Shown piece by piece: positions 15,961-25,600 of a DNA stretch of 64,000 nt; within the stretch, counting starts at the first letter, position 1; each line of letters opens with the position of its first letter. This stretch comes from Sulfurimonas sp. CG01_land_8_20_14_3_00_36_23 (lineage in GTDB: Bacteria > Campylobacterota > Campylobacteria > Campylobacterales > Sulfurimonadaceae). Both the position numbers and the translations under genes were made by a program. The stretch is taken from assembly GCA_002781365.1 (NCBI GenBank), contig PETN01000020.1, positions 62,001 through 126,000 of the forward strand, in the 5' to 3' direction. The notes beneath the pieces were generated by a model, which was given only the letters and a program-made list of their open reading frames with translations, had not been told where the DNA came from and did no database searches.

Positions 15961-17307
15961 ATGAATATTTTTCGATTTTTAGCTCTTGCCTTATTCGTAA
16001 TATCTTCTACTTCTGTGAATGCAAATGATGATTCAAAAAAACAGACACAGTGGGGAGACGTGTCCGGTCAACTTCGTTTTTATTATATCTTTGAACCCTC
16101 CTATGTAAAAAGTGGTAGAACAAACGATTATAGTGTGGACGGCAGTGCAATCGGTGGTCACATCCGCTACACTTCTCCTATTTTTTCCAACTTTGGTGCT
16201 TCTACTGCGCTCTATTATGCACAAGATAGTGGACTAAACAATATGAATGACCCAGATACAATGGTTGCTGCGGGACGTTTTTTTACAAAAGATTATTCAG
16301 CAAAAGCAGTTCTTGGAGAGTTGAACCTTTTTTATAAAGATAAACATCACCATGTTGTTGTAGGACGTCAAAAAATAGATTCACCTTTAACAAATTCCAT
16401 CTCAACTTACATGCCAAATATGTTTGAAGCACTTTACTACTTAAACTCGCAATTGGATGAGAACCAATTTACCTTATTGCAAATTAACAATATGGCATTT
16501 GGCACAAGAGCTCCAGTAGAGTTTGGACTCATAGGGGAGACAACAAGAACAGCTGGCAGTACACAAAGTGCACTTGAGAGCAGAGGAAAATTTCTACCCA
16601 TAGGCGAGCAAGTTTTAGCTAATGACTCATCCTATACAAATGGAGTTACAGGTGTAGCCCTTACAAACACTTCATTGCATAACACTACTTTTCGAGCGTG
16701 GGATTTTTATGCTTACGATATTATCAATATGCTTTATCTAGACGCAAGCTATAAAAATAGTTATGATGATTTGTCTTACTCTTTTTCGGCGCAGTACTTA
16801 AATGTTAACAGTGTTGGCAAGAATCTGGCTTCTGCTTGGTTAGATAAAAATAGTGCATATCTCATGGGTGTGAAGGCTGGAGTTACTTATAAAAATATCT
16901 CAACTTACATAGCATACAACCACTCAGGCGATGCAAAGTTACTAAATCCATTTGGAGGAGATCCAGCATATACCTCCTCATTTTTTTCAAGAAATGCTTA
17001 TAGAGCAAATGTAGATGCCTATAAATTAGGGCTTGTTTTTGCAGTTGCTAAAAACTTCAAAGTTATTGCAAGCCATGCTGAGTATGGACAATCAACAACA
17101 ACGGGAACATTCGCATCAGCACAACCTGTTGAAGCCCCTGCAAAACCAAAAACAGATGCGAGAGAATCTGCTTTACTATTTTCATATAATCCGATAAAAT
17201 CTCTCAATATTTTAACAGGTGCTATTTATAAAAATAGTGAATATTATTATGCTTCTAAGCAGGTTAATCTTCTTGATTTAGACCTGCTTATTACATATAA
17301 ATTTTAA
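15961..17307 (+). CDS. OprD/MOMP-like outer membrane porin
   Basis: A 448-residue beta-barrel porin. It starts with a Sec signal peptide (MNIFRFLALALFVISSTSVNA) and the mature protein opens with WGDVSGQLRFYYI, typical of OprD-type and Campylobacter-type porins. Alternating amphipathic strands run through the sequence, and it ends in LLITYKF with the C-terminal Phe needed for BAM recognition. VVGRQKIDSPLTN and the strand pairs resemble other Sulfurimonas-type OprD porins. The substrate cannot be told from the sequence. It lies 15 bases upstream of a periplasmic binding protein gene, so porin and sensor could be co-expressed. Confidence 0.88.
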   Translation: MNIFRFLALALFVISSTSVNANDDSKKQTQWGDVSGQLRFYYIFEPSYVKSGRTNDYSVDGSAIGGHIRYTSPIFSNFGASTALYYAQDSGLNNMNDPDTMVAAGRFFTKDYSAKAVLGELNLFYKDKHHHVVVGRQKIDSPLTNSISTYMPNMFEALYYLNSQLDENQFTLLQINNMAFGTRAPVEFGLIGETTRTAGSTQSALESRGKFLPIGEQVLANDSSYTNGVTGVALTNTSLHNTTFRAWDFYAYDIINMLYLDASYKNSYDDLSYSFSAQYLNVNSVGKNLASAWLDKNSAYLMGVKAGVTYKNISTYIAYNHSGDAKLLNPFGGDPAYTSSFFSRNAYRANVDAYKLGLVFAVAKNFKVIASHAEYGQSTTTGTFASAQPVEAPAKPKTDARESALLFSYNPIKSLNILTGAIYKNSEYYYASKQVNLLDLDLLITYKF

Positions 17308-17322
17308 AAGAGGGCGTGAGTT

Positions 17323-18060
17323 ATGATTAAGATTATAGTCATTTTTTTACTAACACTCTCATTTCTGCAGGCAACAGATAAAAAACTTAGCATAAATTCA
17401 GGATTCCCATATCCAGAGACAAACCTTGTAGAATCCATAGTATCAGAGGGGTTTAAAAGAGCAAACATACCTTTTACATATCAGACGCTTCCTGCTGAGC
17501 GCTCTTTAAGAAATGTAAACTTTAGCATTGATGATGTCGAAGCAGGAAGGATTTGGGACATTGCCAAAATCTACCCAAATCTAGTCCGAATCCCTGTTGC
17601 TATTCATAGTATCGATATTGTATTACTAATGAAAAAAGATCTTCATATTCATAAAACTTCAGATCTTGCATCATACAATGTTGGACTCATTAGGGGTGTT
17701 AAAATTGCAGAATCTATTGCTAACAAAGTGAAACCTCTCTCTGTAACCATAGCTACTTCTTACTTGATGCTTATAAAAATGCTCAACAATAATCGCATAG
17801 ATGTTATTCTTGCAAGCAAAATAGCAGTGCTAACCATGTTAAGTGAAATAAAGGAAAATGGATTGATTATGACTTCTCAACCTCTTGTCACACTCCCTTT
17901 ATACACATACCTCAATAAAAAGCATGAGGCACTAGTACCTAAATTAGAGGCATCCTACAAATCAATGAATGAAGATGGCACAATTGAAAAACTGCATAAA
18001 CTTTTTTTAAATAATTTTGAAAAAAACATTAGAGGTTCTGTGAGTATTATAAATGATTAA
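17323..18060 (+). CDS. Periplasmic solute-binding protein (SBP family 3 type)
   Basis: A 245-residue protein with a signal peptide (MIKIIVIFLLTLSFLQA) and a type-II periplasmic binding fold: INSGFPYPETNLVESIVSEGFKRA at the start, LASYNVGLIRGVKIAES at the hinge, then LNNNRIDVILASKIAVL. The ligand is unknown. The gene overlaps the start of the membrane sensor gene by 8 bases, and no transporter genes follow, so it more likely presents a ligand to the receptor than feeds a transporter. It follows the porin by 15 bases with GAGGGCGTGAG as a possible ribosome-binding site. Confidence 0.82.
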   Translation: MIKIIVIFLLTLSFLQATDKKLSINSGFPYPETNLVESIVSEGFKRANIPFTYQTLPAERSLRNVNFSIDDVEAGRIWDIAKIYPNLVRIPVAIHSIDIVLLMKKDLHIHKTSDLASYNVGLIRGVKIAESIANKVKPLSVTIATSYLMLIKMLNNNRIDVILASKIAVLTMLSEIKENGLIMTSQPLVTLPLYTYLNKKHEALVPKLEASYKSMNEDGTIEKLHKLFLNNFEKNIRGSVSIIND

Positions 18061-19162
18061 GAACTTTTTTTATAACTATTTTGTGAGCAGAAAAATATCG
18101 TTTAAATTGATGTTCCTTACAATCCTTTTTAGTGCATTTATAACACTGTTTATTACAATGCTTCAACTCTATATGGACTATAGAAATGGTATTAAAGAGA
18201 TTAACAATCAATTTTCTCTTGTAGAAAGCGGTTATAAAGCAAGTATTGAACAGAGTGTTTGGGTTTTTGACAAAGAACAAGCACTCTTGCAACTTGATAG
18301 TATTTTAAATTTACCTGATATCGAATATGCAAAAATCAAGCTTTTAGACAGTAACTATTTGGAGCGTGGAAAAGAGACAAATAGCACCTTCGTAACAAAA
18401 CAGATGATACTTACATACCTACACAATGCTAAGGAGATAACACTCGGTGAACTAGTTGTAGTTGCAGACTTAAGTAGACTTTACCAGCAACTCATCGATA
18501 AAACTATTGTCATACTCTTTTCCCAAGCAATTAAAACTTTTCTTACTTCGTTTTTTATTCTCTTTTTATTTCAAATATTGGTAACGCGCCACCTAGAGCA
18601 AATTGCAAGATTTACAAAAAAACTAAAAGTTGATACAAAACCCGAACACTTGAGCCTCAATAAACTAAGTTCAGATTCAACGCGTGATGAGCTAGACAAT
18701 CTCACAGAAGCTATCAACGTTATGCAAGATGAGATATATAAATCCTTTTTAAATGTCTCTTCTGAGTTAAAAGCCAGAAAAATAGCTGAGCAATCTTTAC
18801 TAGAGTACAAAAAAGCTTTTGATGAAAGTGCCTATGTCTCCAAAAGTGATATTTCTGGAAAAATTACTTATGTAAATGATGCCTTATGCCAGATTTCTGG
18901 ATATACAAGAGAAGAACTGATTGGAAAATCACATAGTATTTTTAGAAGCAAAAGGACACCTACATCTCTATTTGACAATATGTGGGAAACTATAAAAAAT
19001 AAAAAATCTTGGAAAGGAAACCTTGAAGATATTAAGAAGGATGGCACCTCTTTTTATGTTTACTCGACTATCATCCCTATATTAGATAGCAATGGTGAGA
19101 CTATAGAGTATATTGCTTCTCGTTACGATATTACAGAACTTGTAGAAAAAGAAAGACTTTAG
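18053..19162 (+). CDS. Membrane PAS sensor, upstream half of a frameshifted GGDEF-EAL receptor
   Basis: This 369-residue ORF has a membrane helix near residues 17-37, a periplasmic sensing stretch (about 40-150), a second helix near 160-183, a HAMP-like linker, and a PAS/PAC domain (about 260-365: GKITYVNDALCQISGYTREELIGKS and YIASRYDITELVEKERL). It stops at TAG just where an output domain should begin. In the next frame the sequence reads TLEKHYETDMLTKLGNR, the usual linker into GGDEF, so joining the frames gives ERLLEKHYETD. One T missing from a T run at about 19158-19160 explains the break. Either this is a sequence error, a real lesion, or two separate polypeptides are made. Confidence 0.85.
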   Translation: MIKNFFYNYFVSRKISFKLMFLTILFSAFITLFITMLQLYMDYRNGIKEINNQFSLVESGYKASIEQSVWVFDKEQALLQLDSILNLPDIEYAKIKLLDSNYLERGKETNSTFVTKQMILTYLHNAKEITLGELVVVADLSRLYQQLIDKTIVILFSQAIKTFLTSFFILFLFQILVTRHLEQIARFTKKLKVDTKPEHLSLNKLSSDSTRDELDNLTEAINVMQDEIYKSFLNVSSELKARKIAEQSLLEYKKAFDESAYVSKSDISGKITYVNDALCQISGYTREELIGKSHSIFRSKRTPTSLFDNMWETIKNKKSWKGNLEDIKKDGTSFYVYSTIIPILDSNGETIEYIASRYDITELVEKERL

Positions 19163-19182
19163 AAAAACATTATGAAACAGAT

Positions 19183-20400
19183 ATGCTTACAAAACTTGGC
19201 AATCGTTTCAAGCTTTTAAATGATATTCAAAGTAGTAATAAACCTGCGCTTGCAATTATAGATATTGACTCGTTTAAAGAGATTAACGATTTTTACGGAC
19301 ACGAGATAGGCGACAATGTTATAGTAGAATTCTCTAAAAGATTAGATGATTTTATCAGTGACCAATTTACTGAAGTCTATAGACTTCAAGCAGACCAATT
19401 TGCATTTTTATACAGAGAGTGTTCTTCTAAGGAAAGCTTTGAAAGCAGGATACAAGAGCTGATAGTAGAGCTGACAAACAAACCCATATTTTTTGAACAG
19501 CATGAGATACTTCTTGGGGTTAGTGTAGGTATCTCTTTTGAGAAAAAAGAGCTCTTTATCAATGCAGATATTGCACTGAAGATGGCAAAACAATCAAAAA
19601 AGAATTATGTCACTTATACTAAAGATTTCAATATAGAACAAGAGTATGAGAACAATTTAATATGGTCAAAAAAAATAAAAAAAGCTCTTGATGAAGATAG
19701 AATTGTTGCATTTTTTCAACCTATTTACAATAAACGGACCAAAAAAATCGAGAAGTTTGAAGCATTAGTGCGTATGATAGAGCCAGACGAGGAGATAATC
19801 TCTCCATTTTTCTTTTTGGAAATCTCGAAAAAAGCAAAACTTTATCCAAAAATCACAATGCTTATGATTGATAAAGCAATTAAAGCTGCTTTATCGCACG
19901 ACTATGCGATTTCATTAAATATTACAATAGAAGATATCTTAAATCAAGAGGTTAACAACTACCTTATACAAAGCATACAGGAAAGTGGAGTCGGTAAAAA
20001 AATAGTCATTGAACTTGTTGAATCAGAGGGGATAGAAAATTTCGAAGAAGTCTACTCCTTTATAAAACAAGTTAAACTTTTCGGTTGTAAATTAGCCATA
20101 GATGATTTTGGAACTGGATACTCAAATTTTGAGTATCTTTTAAAACTAGATATAGACTATATTAAGATTGATGGTTCACTTGTTAAAGAACTAGACAAAA
20201 ATGAGCATATGCGTCTTATTGCAAAGACAATTGTTGCATTTGCAAAAACAGCAAATATGAAAACTATCGCAGAGTTTGTATCACATAAAGAGATAATGGA
20301 GATTGTAGAAGAGATTGGGGTTGATTATATTCAGGGCTATTATATTGGTAAACCAGTGCCTTATGATGAAATTTCAAGTTTTAAAAACATCTCTCTATAA
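19183..20400 (+). CDS. Degenerate GGDEF plus intact EAL domain, downstream half of the frameshifted receptor
   Basis: This 405-residue ORF has a GGDEF-type domain (about 1-145) in which the active motif is replaced by LQADQFAF, so it should not make cyclic-di-GMP. The EAL domain (about 160-405) is complete: KFEALVRM, LNITIEDI (metal Asn), IELVES (metal Glu), IDDFGTGYSNF, YIKIDGSLV and IQGYYIGKP. The net activity predicted is cyclic-di-GMP hydrolysis. The first ATG at 19183 lies within the conserved linker and has no good ribosome-binding site, which supports the view that this is the output half of one gene with 18053-19162. Confidence 0.85.
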   Translation: MLTKLGNRFKLLNDIQSSNKPALAIIDIDSFKEINDFYGHEIGDNVIVEFSKRLDDFISDQFTEVYRLQADQFAFLYRECSSKESFESRIQELIVELTNKPIFFEQHEILLGVSVGISFEKKELFINADIALKMAKQSKKNYVTYTKDFNIEQEYENNLIWSKKIKKALDEDRIVAFFQPIYNKRTKKIEKFEALVRMIEPDEEIISPFFFLEISKKAKLYPKITMLMIDKAIKAALSHDYAISLNITIEDILNQEVNNYLIQSIQESGVGKKIVIELVESEGIENFEEVYSFIKQVKLFGCKLAIDDFGTGYSNFEYLLKLDIDYIKIDGSLVKELDKNEHMRLIAKTIVAFAKTANMKTIAEFVSHKEIMEIVEEIGVDYIQGYYIGKPVPYDEISSFKNISL

Positions 20401-20540
20401 AAAAGGTTTACTGGCATACTTAGATGCATTCATATTGATAAGTCAAATGGATTGTTTTGAGATAAGTGTGTATAAATAAAAGTAATAGGGATTAGTGTTT
20501 TAGCTACTCTATAGCTACCGTGAGACAAGAAGGCTTGAAA

Positions 20541-20560
20541 AGTCCCTAAAACAGGGCTTT
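20541..20560 (-). terminator. Weak terminator-like hairpin after tRNA-Asn
   Basis: On the minus strand CCCT-GTTTT-AGGG is followed by ACTTTT, about 10 bases beyond the tRNA-Asn 3' end. The stem has only four strong pairs. Bases 20401-20540 hold no gene that I can support. Confidence 0.35.
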
Positions 20561-20569
20561 AAAAGTTTA

Positions 20570-20644
20570 TGGCTCCGAATACTGGATTCGAACCAGTGAC
20601 CAAGTGATTAACAGTCACCTACTCTACCGCTGAGCTAATTCGGA
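20570..20644 (-). tRNA. tRNA-Asn (GTT)
   Basis: A 75-base cloverleaf: acceptor arms TCCGAAT and ATTCGGA pair over 7 bp, the anticodon loop reads CTGTTAA with anticodon GTT, the T loop is GGTTCGAATCC, and the 3' CCA is encoded in the DNA. Confidence 0.96.
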
Positions 20645-20703
20645 ATGTTTAATTGAGCCGAAATTATACTTTATGAACCTTCAAAAGTCAAGGGAAATTC
20701 GCA

Positions 20704-21633
20704 CTAAGAACGTTTTCTTTTGACATTGGCATGTGGAATTAAAAATTCTAGATTTCCGAGCACTTTTTTTTCTATTTTTGCCTCTTCTATAAGCTCGAAA
20801 AGTCTTTTTTTACTTGGCTCATCAAAAAGGAGATTTATATCATCCATAGTAAGCGGTCGTTTATCTAAGGTGTTGAGTATCTCCTCTTTAGAGTACTCTG
20901 CATTATTCGGTTCCGCATGGACTCTAGAAGCTATATGGATAGGCAAAGAGTTATCAAACAGTAAAGATATTTCATGTAACTCTTTGTAACTTATACCCAT
21001 CACAGGATATGCAGGAGGTCTGTCTATCGTTCCTAAGTCAACTCGTGTACAATCAAGTGTCAAAAGTACTTCATTAAGCTTTTGTACCTCTTCTGGTGTG
21101 TCGTTGAGTCCATGTACAAAAAGTATCTCTATAAAAAGTTTGCCTTTATAGAGTTTAGAGAATTTTTGAACACTTTGTACAACATTTTCTATTTTTATAC
21201 TTGCATGTGGTCTATCTATCTTTTTAAAAATATCTCCACTTATAGCATCGAGGGAAAGTTTTACCTGATTTAGTTTGAGAAGGGTATTGAAGATTTTTTC
21301 ATCTACTAAAGTTGCACTGTTTGTAAGAATGAGGGTTTGTGTGTTTTTTTTGATTTTATCTATCTCATCTATGAGTTCACTCAGGTGAGGGTAGAGCGTT
21401 GGCTCACCATTGGCTGTAAGTGTGAGCACATCAATATTTGTATTTAAGTGCTTTTTTAACTCTTGGATAATCGCATCCACTTTGACAACTTCACTCTGAA
21501 TATCGACTGTGTGTGCAGGTGCAAGTTCACAATAAAGGCAGTCAAAGTTACATTGTTTTGTGGATGGAGAGAGATCAATCCCTAGCGAAGTGCCAAATCT
21601 ACGAGAATTTATAGGTCCGAATATTATATTCAT
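20704..21633 (-). CDS. Radical SAM protein (COG0731-like Fe-S oxidoreductase)
   Basis: A 309-residue radical SAM enzyme with the [4Fe-4S]-binding CNFDCLYC (C-x3-C-x2-C) near residue 28 and the SAM-binding stretch LTLTANGEPTLYPHL. The N-terminal FGPINSRRFGTSLGIDLSP is typical of the COG0731 family, whose bacterial members have no settled substrate. The C-terminus (EILNTLDKRPLTMDDINLLF) looks like a small helical add-on. The same gene adjoins hemE in Campylobacter. Two repeat copies lie inside, read as IPHANV and RPHASI. Confidence 0.85.
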   Translation of the reverse strand: MNIIFGPINSRRFGTSLGIDLSPSTKQCNFDCLYCELAPAHTVDIQSEVVKVDAIIQELKKHLNTNIDVLTLTANGEPTLYPHLSELIDEIDKIKKNTQTLILTNSATLVDEKIFNTLLKLNQVKLSLDAISGDIFKKIDRPHASIKIENVVQSVQKFSKLYKGKLFIEILFVHGLNDTPEEVQKLNEVLLTLDCTRVDLGTIDRPPAYPVMGISYKELHEISLLFDNSLPIHIASRVHAEPNNAEYSKEEILNTLDKRPLTMDDINLLFDEPSKKRLFELIEEAKIEKKVLGNLEFLIPHANVKRKRS

Positions 21634-21640
21634 TTAGAAG

Positions 21641-21650
21641 TTCCACATGC
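21641..21650 (+). repeat. Single CCACATGC copy beside the hemE hairpin
   Basis: TTCCACATGC lies 13 bases left of the two inverted copies at 21663-21691, making three copies in 51 bases between hemE and the radical SAM gene. Confidence 0.85.
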
Positions 21651-21662
21651 TAAGAAAGATAA

Positions 21663-21691
21663 TTCCACATGCCAAAGATTGGCATGTGGAA
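21663..21691. terminator. Hairpin of two inverted CCACATGC repeats after hemE
   Basis: TTCCACATGCCAA and TTGGCATGTGGAA form a perfect 13-bp stem with the 3-base loop AGA, 11 bases beyond the hemE stop codon. The T tract that follows on the minus strand is short, so any termination role is uncertain. Confidence 0.7.
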
Positions 21692-21702
21692 ATGATTGAA
21701 GA

Positions 21703-22737
21703 TTAGATTTTTTTGCTTACTCTGTGACACTCATGTATAAAGTGTTTTGCATTTTCAACTGGTACGTCAGGAAGGATTCCATGCCCTAGATTGAAGATAT
21801 GGCGTTTACCTTCCATCGTCTTTTGAATCTCTTCTACAGACTCTGTTGTAGCCTCTTTAGAGTAGAGTCTACATGGTTCCATATTTCCTTGAAGAACATA
21901 TTTCTCTCCAAGTTTCTCTTTCGCAAGTGCCATAGGCGTAGACCAATCCACACCAAAGACATCAAAATTTCCATACACTTTATCTAAAAATGCAGGTATC
22001 CCTTTTGGAAACATGATAATAGGAATATGTGGATATTTTGCTTTAAGATAATCAGCAATTTCAACCATATATTTCCAAGAAAATTCATCATATTTTTCTG
22101 TTTCAATCGCCGCTGCCCATGAATCAAAGATTTGAACAACATCGATTCCAGCTTCAATCTGTTTTTCCATATAGAGTTTTACAACTTCTGTGACTTTGGC
22201 AAGAATTTTGTGTAAAAGAGCAGGGTTAGAGTACATCATCTTTTTACAGATATTGTACGTTTTTGTACCTTCCCCTTCTATCATATAGGTTGCGAGAGTC
22301 CATGGAGCACCCGTAAAACCTATAAGAGCTTTGTCATCTGCAAGTTGTTCTTTGATAAGTTTGATGGTATCGTAAACATAAGTAAGTTTACTCGCCGCTT
22401 CATCTCCGCCAAGAAGTCTCTCTATGTCAGCTTCACAAGTGATAGGGTCGCTAAACTTAGGACCTTCCCCTTTAACAAACGACAAATCCATTCCCATTTC
22501 ATCAGGGATAACTAAGATGTCACTAAAGAGTATAGCTGCATCTACACCAACAATATCTACTGGCTGAAGTGTTACAGCACAAGCCTTTTTAGGGTCATGA
22601 CAAAGGTTGAGGAAATTCCCAGCCTCCGCACGAACTGCCATATACTCTGGGAGATAACGACCCGCTTGTCTCATCATCCATACGGGAGTATATGGAGTCT
22701 CTTTGCCGAAGCAAGCATCTACAAATATTTTACTCAT
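21703..22737 (-). CDS. hemE: Uroporphyrinogen decarboxylase
   Basis: Removes four carboxyl groups from uroporphyrinogen III to give coproporphyrinogen III in haem synthesis. The 344-residue protein has both family signatures: [15 protein letters not shown] near residue 18 (substrate-binding Arg residues) and [18 protein letters not shown] near 140. The active-site Asp region [16 protein letters not shown] and the C-terminal [16 protein letters not shown] are intact. Its start overlaps the YqhA-like stop by one base (TAATG), so the two are coupled. Confidence 0.98.
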   Translation of the reverse strand: MSKIFVDACFGKETPYTPVWMMRQAGRYLPEYMAVRAEAGNFLNLCHDPKKACAVTLQPVDIVGVDAAILFSDILVIPDEMGMDLSFVKGEGPKFSDPITCEADIERLLGGDEAASKLTYVYDTIKLIKEQLADDKALIGFTGAPWTLATYMIEGEGTKTYNICKKMMYSNPALLHKILAKVTEVVKLYMEKQIEAGIDVVQIFDSWAAAIETEKYDEFSWKYMVEIADYLKAKYPHIPIIMFPKGIPAFLDKVYGNFDVFGVDWSTPMALAKEKLGEKYVLQGNMEPCRLYSKEATTESVEEIQKTMEGKRHIFNLGHGILPDVPVENAKHFIHECHRVSKKI

Positions 22738-23252
22738 TAATGTTTTCCTACCTTTCCTAAAAAATATAAACCGACTGAAACAGCAGTTATTGATAACGCA
22801 AGATAGAGTAAATCTAGTGCGCCATCATAGCTTGAGTGTCCAACTTTTTGAAAAAAGCCAACAACTAAAACCATTACGATTACTTTAGATATTTTATCTT
22901 TTAATTGATCGAGTGAACTAATCGCTAAAAGCTGATTTGGATTTCCCTTTTCATCTTTAGCCACATCAATTTCTGAGATGAAAAGCTCATAAAGTCCAAA
23001 AGAGAAAAGTAACATCACTACACCGATTAAGTATAAGTCCACTGCACCTATAATGCCACCAACTATATCTTCATGAAAATTTTCTGGATGTGCTCCTGTA
23101 AAATAAGTAGTAAGAACAAATTTTGCAGTATTGAAAATATCAACACTTGCAACTGCAAATAAAAGAACTGCACCTATTAGACCAAAGACAACAGCCAAAA
23201 TTATGATAAATCTAGAACTCCATAAGCCACTCTCAAACACTTTCTCAATCAT
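22737..23252 (-). CDS. YqhA/UPF0114-family membrane protein
   Basis: A 171-residue inner-membrane protein with helices near residues 15-35, 68-88, 115-135 and 145-165. [21 protein letters not shown] and [25 protein letters not shown] are recognisable YqhA/UPF0114 motifs. The function of the family is not established. It overlaps asd upstream by 8 bases and hemE downstream by one base, so it sits in one operon between them. Confidence 0.85.
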   Translation of the reverse strand: MIEKVFESGLWSSRFIIILAVVFGLIGAVLLFAVASVDIFNTAKFVLTTYFTGAHPENFHEDIVGGIIGAVDLYLIGVVMLLFSFGLYELFISEIDVAKDEKGNPNQLLAISSLDQLKDKISKVIVMVLVVGFFQKVGHSSYDGALDLLYLALSITAVSVGLYFLGKVGKH

Positions 23253-24285
23253 TTATTTCTCCTTGCATTTCTACCCATTTTTGGGCTATACGAACAGCAT
23301 TTGTTGCAGCTCCAACTCTTAGATTGTCAGCAACAACAAAAAGGTGTAGTATGTTCTTTCTGTAGTTATCTACTCTGATACGACCAACAAATGTTTCATT
23401 TAAACCCATACAAAGTGAAGGCATAGGGTATAAACTCTCTTGTGGCTTGTCAAGAATAATGATGTTTGGCGCTTTACTTAGTATCTCTCTTGCTTCCTTC
23501 GCATTTACATCTTTATCAAAAGTAAGCGTAAGTGCTTCTGCATGACCTCGAAGTGTTGGAACACGAACACAAGTCGCACTAAGTTCTATGTTTTTGTGCA
23601 TGATTTTAGTTGTCTCATTCACCATTTTCATCTCTTCTTTTGTGTATCCATTCTCTTCAAATACATCAATCTGAGGAATGACGTTAAGAGCGATTTGGTG
23701 TGCAAAAGATTTATGCTCGCACTCGTCAAGTTTAAAAGCAAAGAAGGATTGCATTTGCGTTACTAACTCTTCCATCGCAGTTTTTCCAGCACCTGATGTC
23801 GCTTGATATGTGCTTACATCTACTCTTTGAAGACCATACACGTCATTGAGAGGTTTAAGTGTCTGAACCATTTGAATAGTTGAACAATTTGGATTTGCAA
23901 TAATACCCGTGTTTGTCCATTGTGCAATATCTTCTGGATTTACTTCAGGAACAACTAAAGGAGTGTTTTTGTCCATTCTAAAGTGTGAAGTGTTATCTAT
24001 CACAACAGCACCAGCTTCTACCGCCGCATGTGCAAATTGAGCACTTACGCTTCCGCCTGCACTAAAAAGAGCAATTTCTATATTCTCTTCTTGAAATATT
24101 GTATTTGTAAGTTCTTGTATAGGAACACTTCTACCTTTAAAATCTACACTTTTACCTACACTTCTTTGACTCGCAAGGGGAACAAGCTTATTCAGAGGAA
24201 AGTTTAACTCTTCTAAAATCGCTAATATCTCTTCTCCAACCGCTCCATTGGCTCCAACTACTGCTACATTATATTTTCTTGACAC
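23245..24285 (-). CDS. asd: Aspartate-semialdehyde dehydrogenase
   Basis: Reduces aspartyl phosphate to aspartate semialdehyde with NADPH, feeding lysine/diaminopimelate, threonine and methionine. Features of the 346-residue protein are the dinucleotide-binding VGANGAVGEEIL, the catalytic Cys in NPNCSTIQM, GAGKTAMEEL, and the active-site His region RVPTLRGHAEAL. The gene lies 9 bases after flgR, the same order as in Campylobacter, which suggests co-transcription of a housekeeping and a flagellar gene. Confidence 0.97.
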   Translation of the reverse strand: MSRKYNVAVVGANGAVGEEILAILEELNFPLNKLVPLASQRSVGKSVDFKGRSVPIQELTNTIFQEENIEIALFSAGGSVSAQFAHAAVEAGAVVIDNTSHFRMDKNTPLVVPEVNPEDIAQWTNTGIIANPNCSTIQMVQTLKPLNDVYGLQRVDVSTYQATSGAGKTAMEELVTQMQSFFAFKLDECEHKSFAHQIALNVIPQIDVFEENGYTKEEMKMVNETTKIMHKNIELSATCVRVPTLRGHAEALTLTFDKDVNAKEAREILSKAPNIIILDKPQESLYPMPSLCMGLNETFVGRIRVDNYRKNILHLFVVADNLRVGAATNAVRIAQKWVEMQGEIND

Positions 24286-24294
24286 TTCTTTTCC

Positions 24295-25590
24295 TTATAA
24301 TTTATATGTTTGTATTTTTTTGTTTAAAGCTAATTTACTCATACCTAAGATTTGAGATACCTTCTCTAAATCACCATTCTCTGAATTTAAAACTTCAGAA
24401 ATAAGCTCTTTTTCCATCACTTCAATACTTTTAGACTCTTTAAGACCACGAGACTCTAAAAAGAGTGCTTCTGGCGTTATCTCATCACCATCACTTAGTA
24501 TCGTAGCTCGCTCTACAACAGAGATGAGTTCTCTAATGTTTCCTGGCCATCCATACGATAAAAGTTGTTCTTTTGCAGCATCTGAAAAACTTTTTTGAGT
24601 AAAATCATACTTCTTACAATTTTGTTCCAGAATTTTATCCGCAATTTGCAAAATTTCATCTTTCCTTTCACATAAAGGTGGAATATTTAATGGAATTGTA
24701 TTTAAACGATAGTATAAATCTTCTCTAAATTCACCATTTTTTATTTTATCTTGCAGATTTGCATTGGTTGCTGAGATAACTCGAATATCTATCTTCGTAC
24801 TTTTGGATGAGCCTAATCTTCTTACTTCCTTCTCTTGGAGTGCACGAAGTAGTTTTGCTTGAACACCATAGGGCATTTCCCCAATTTCATCTAAAAAGAG
24901 TGTGCCTCCATTTGCTAACTCAAACTGACCAGCTTTGGCTTCACTCGCATCTGTAAAAGCACCTTTTTCAAAACCAAAGAGTTCACTCTCTATAAGATTA
25001 TCAGGGATAGCCGCCATATTGATAGCAATAAAGGGTTTTTTTACTCTTGGTGAATTTTCATGAATATAAGTCGCAAAGACCTCTTTTCCAACACCGCTTT
25101 GCCCTAAGAGCAAGATGCTTGCATCTGTTTTTGCAGCTTTATTTGCAATATGGAGAACGGATTCAAGAGCTTTAGAAGTTCCAAAAAAGCCATTTGCAGA
25201 GTTTTTTTCAGTAGATTTAGAAGAAATTTTCTTTTTTGCTTTTTGAACTTCATTTTCTCTTTTAATGGCAAGAACTAAAGTGTCTATATCAAAAGGTTTG
25301 AGCAGAAAATCTTTTACACCAAGGTGAATAGAGTCGATGGCTCTTTGAAGAGTTGCATTCCCTGTCATGATGATGACTTCATATTTTCCATTTAAAGTTT
25401 TTACAAACTCAATACCATCCATTCCAGGCATATTAATATCTGTAATAATCAGGTCAAAAGTCTCATCTAAAGCTTTTAGAGCATCTTTGGCATTTTTAAA
25501 TGTTTTGATTTCAAACTCTTGAAAATCGCTCATAGCAATTTCAAGAGATTTTCTCATGTTGATATCATCTTCTACTATTGCTATTTTCAC
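24295..25590 (-). CDS. flgR: Sigma54-dependent flagellar response regulator FlgR
   Basis: An NtrC-type activator of 431 residues. The receiver (1-120) has the phospho-acceptor in LIITDINMPGMDG. The AAA+ domain (about 135-370) has Walker A GQSGVGKE, the sigma54-contact loop GAFTDA, Walker B LFLDEIGEMP, and an arginine-finger region. The C-terminus ends in a FIS-like helix-turn-helix (LEKVSQILGMSKLALNKKIQ). The order asd-flgR-flgQ-flgP-gyrA matches Campylobacter, where FlgS phosphorylates FlgR. The likely targets seen here are the sigma54-type promoters before flgI and flgP. Confidence 0.92.
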   Translation of the reverse strand: MKIAIVEDDINMRKSLEIAMSDFQEFEIKTFKNAKDALKALDETFDLIITDINMPGMDGIEFVKTLNGKYEVIIMTGNATLQRAIDSIHLGVKDFLLKPFDIDTLVLAIKRENEVQKAKKKISSKSTEKNSANGFFGTSKALESVLHIANKAAKTDASILLLGQSGVGKEVFATYIHENSPRVKKPFIAINMAAIPDNLIESELFGFEKGAFTDASEAKAGQFELANGGTLFLDEIGEMPYGVQAKLLRALQEKEVRRLGSSKSTKIDIRVISATNANLQDKIKNGEFREDLYYRLNTIPLNIPPLCERKDEILQIADKILEQNCKKYDFTQKSFSDAAKEQLLSYGWPGNIRELISVVERATILSDGDEITPEALFLESRGLKESKSIEVMEKELISEVLNSENGDLEKVSQILGMSKLALNKKIQTYKL

Positions 25591-25600
25591 TTAAAAACCC

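Noticed and set aside
20461-20540. Possible small RNA or riboswitch before tRNA-Asn
   Set aside because: Some short pairings exist (TAGCTACTCTATAGCTA) but no known RNA fold or promoter could be supported.
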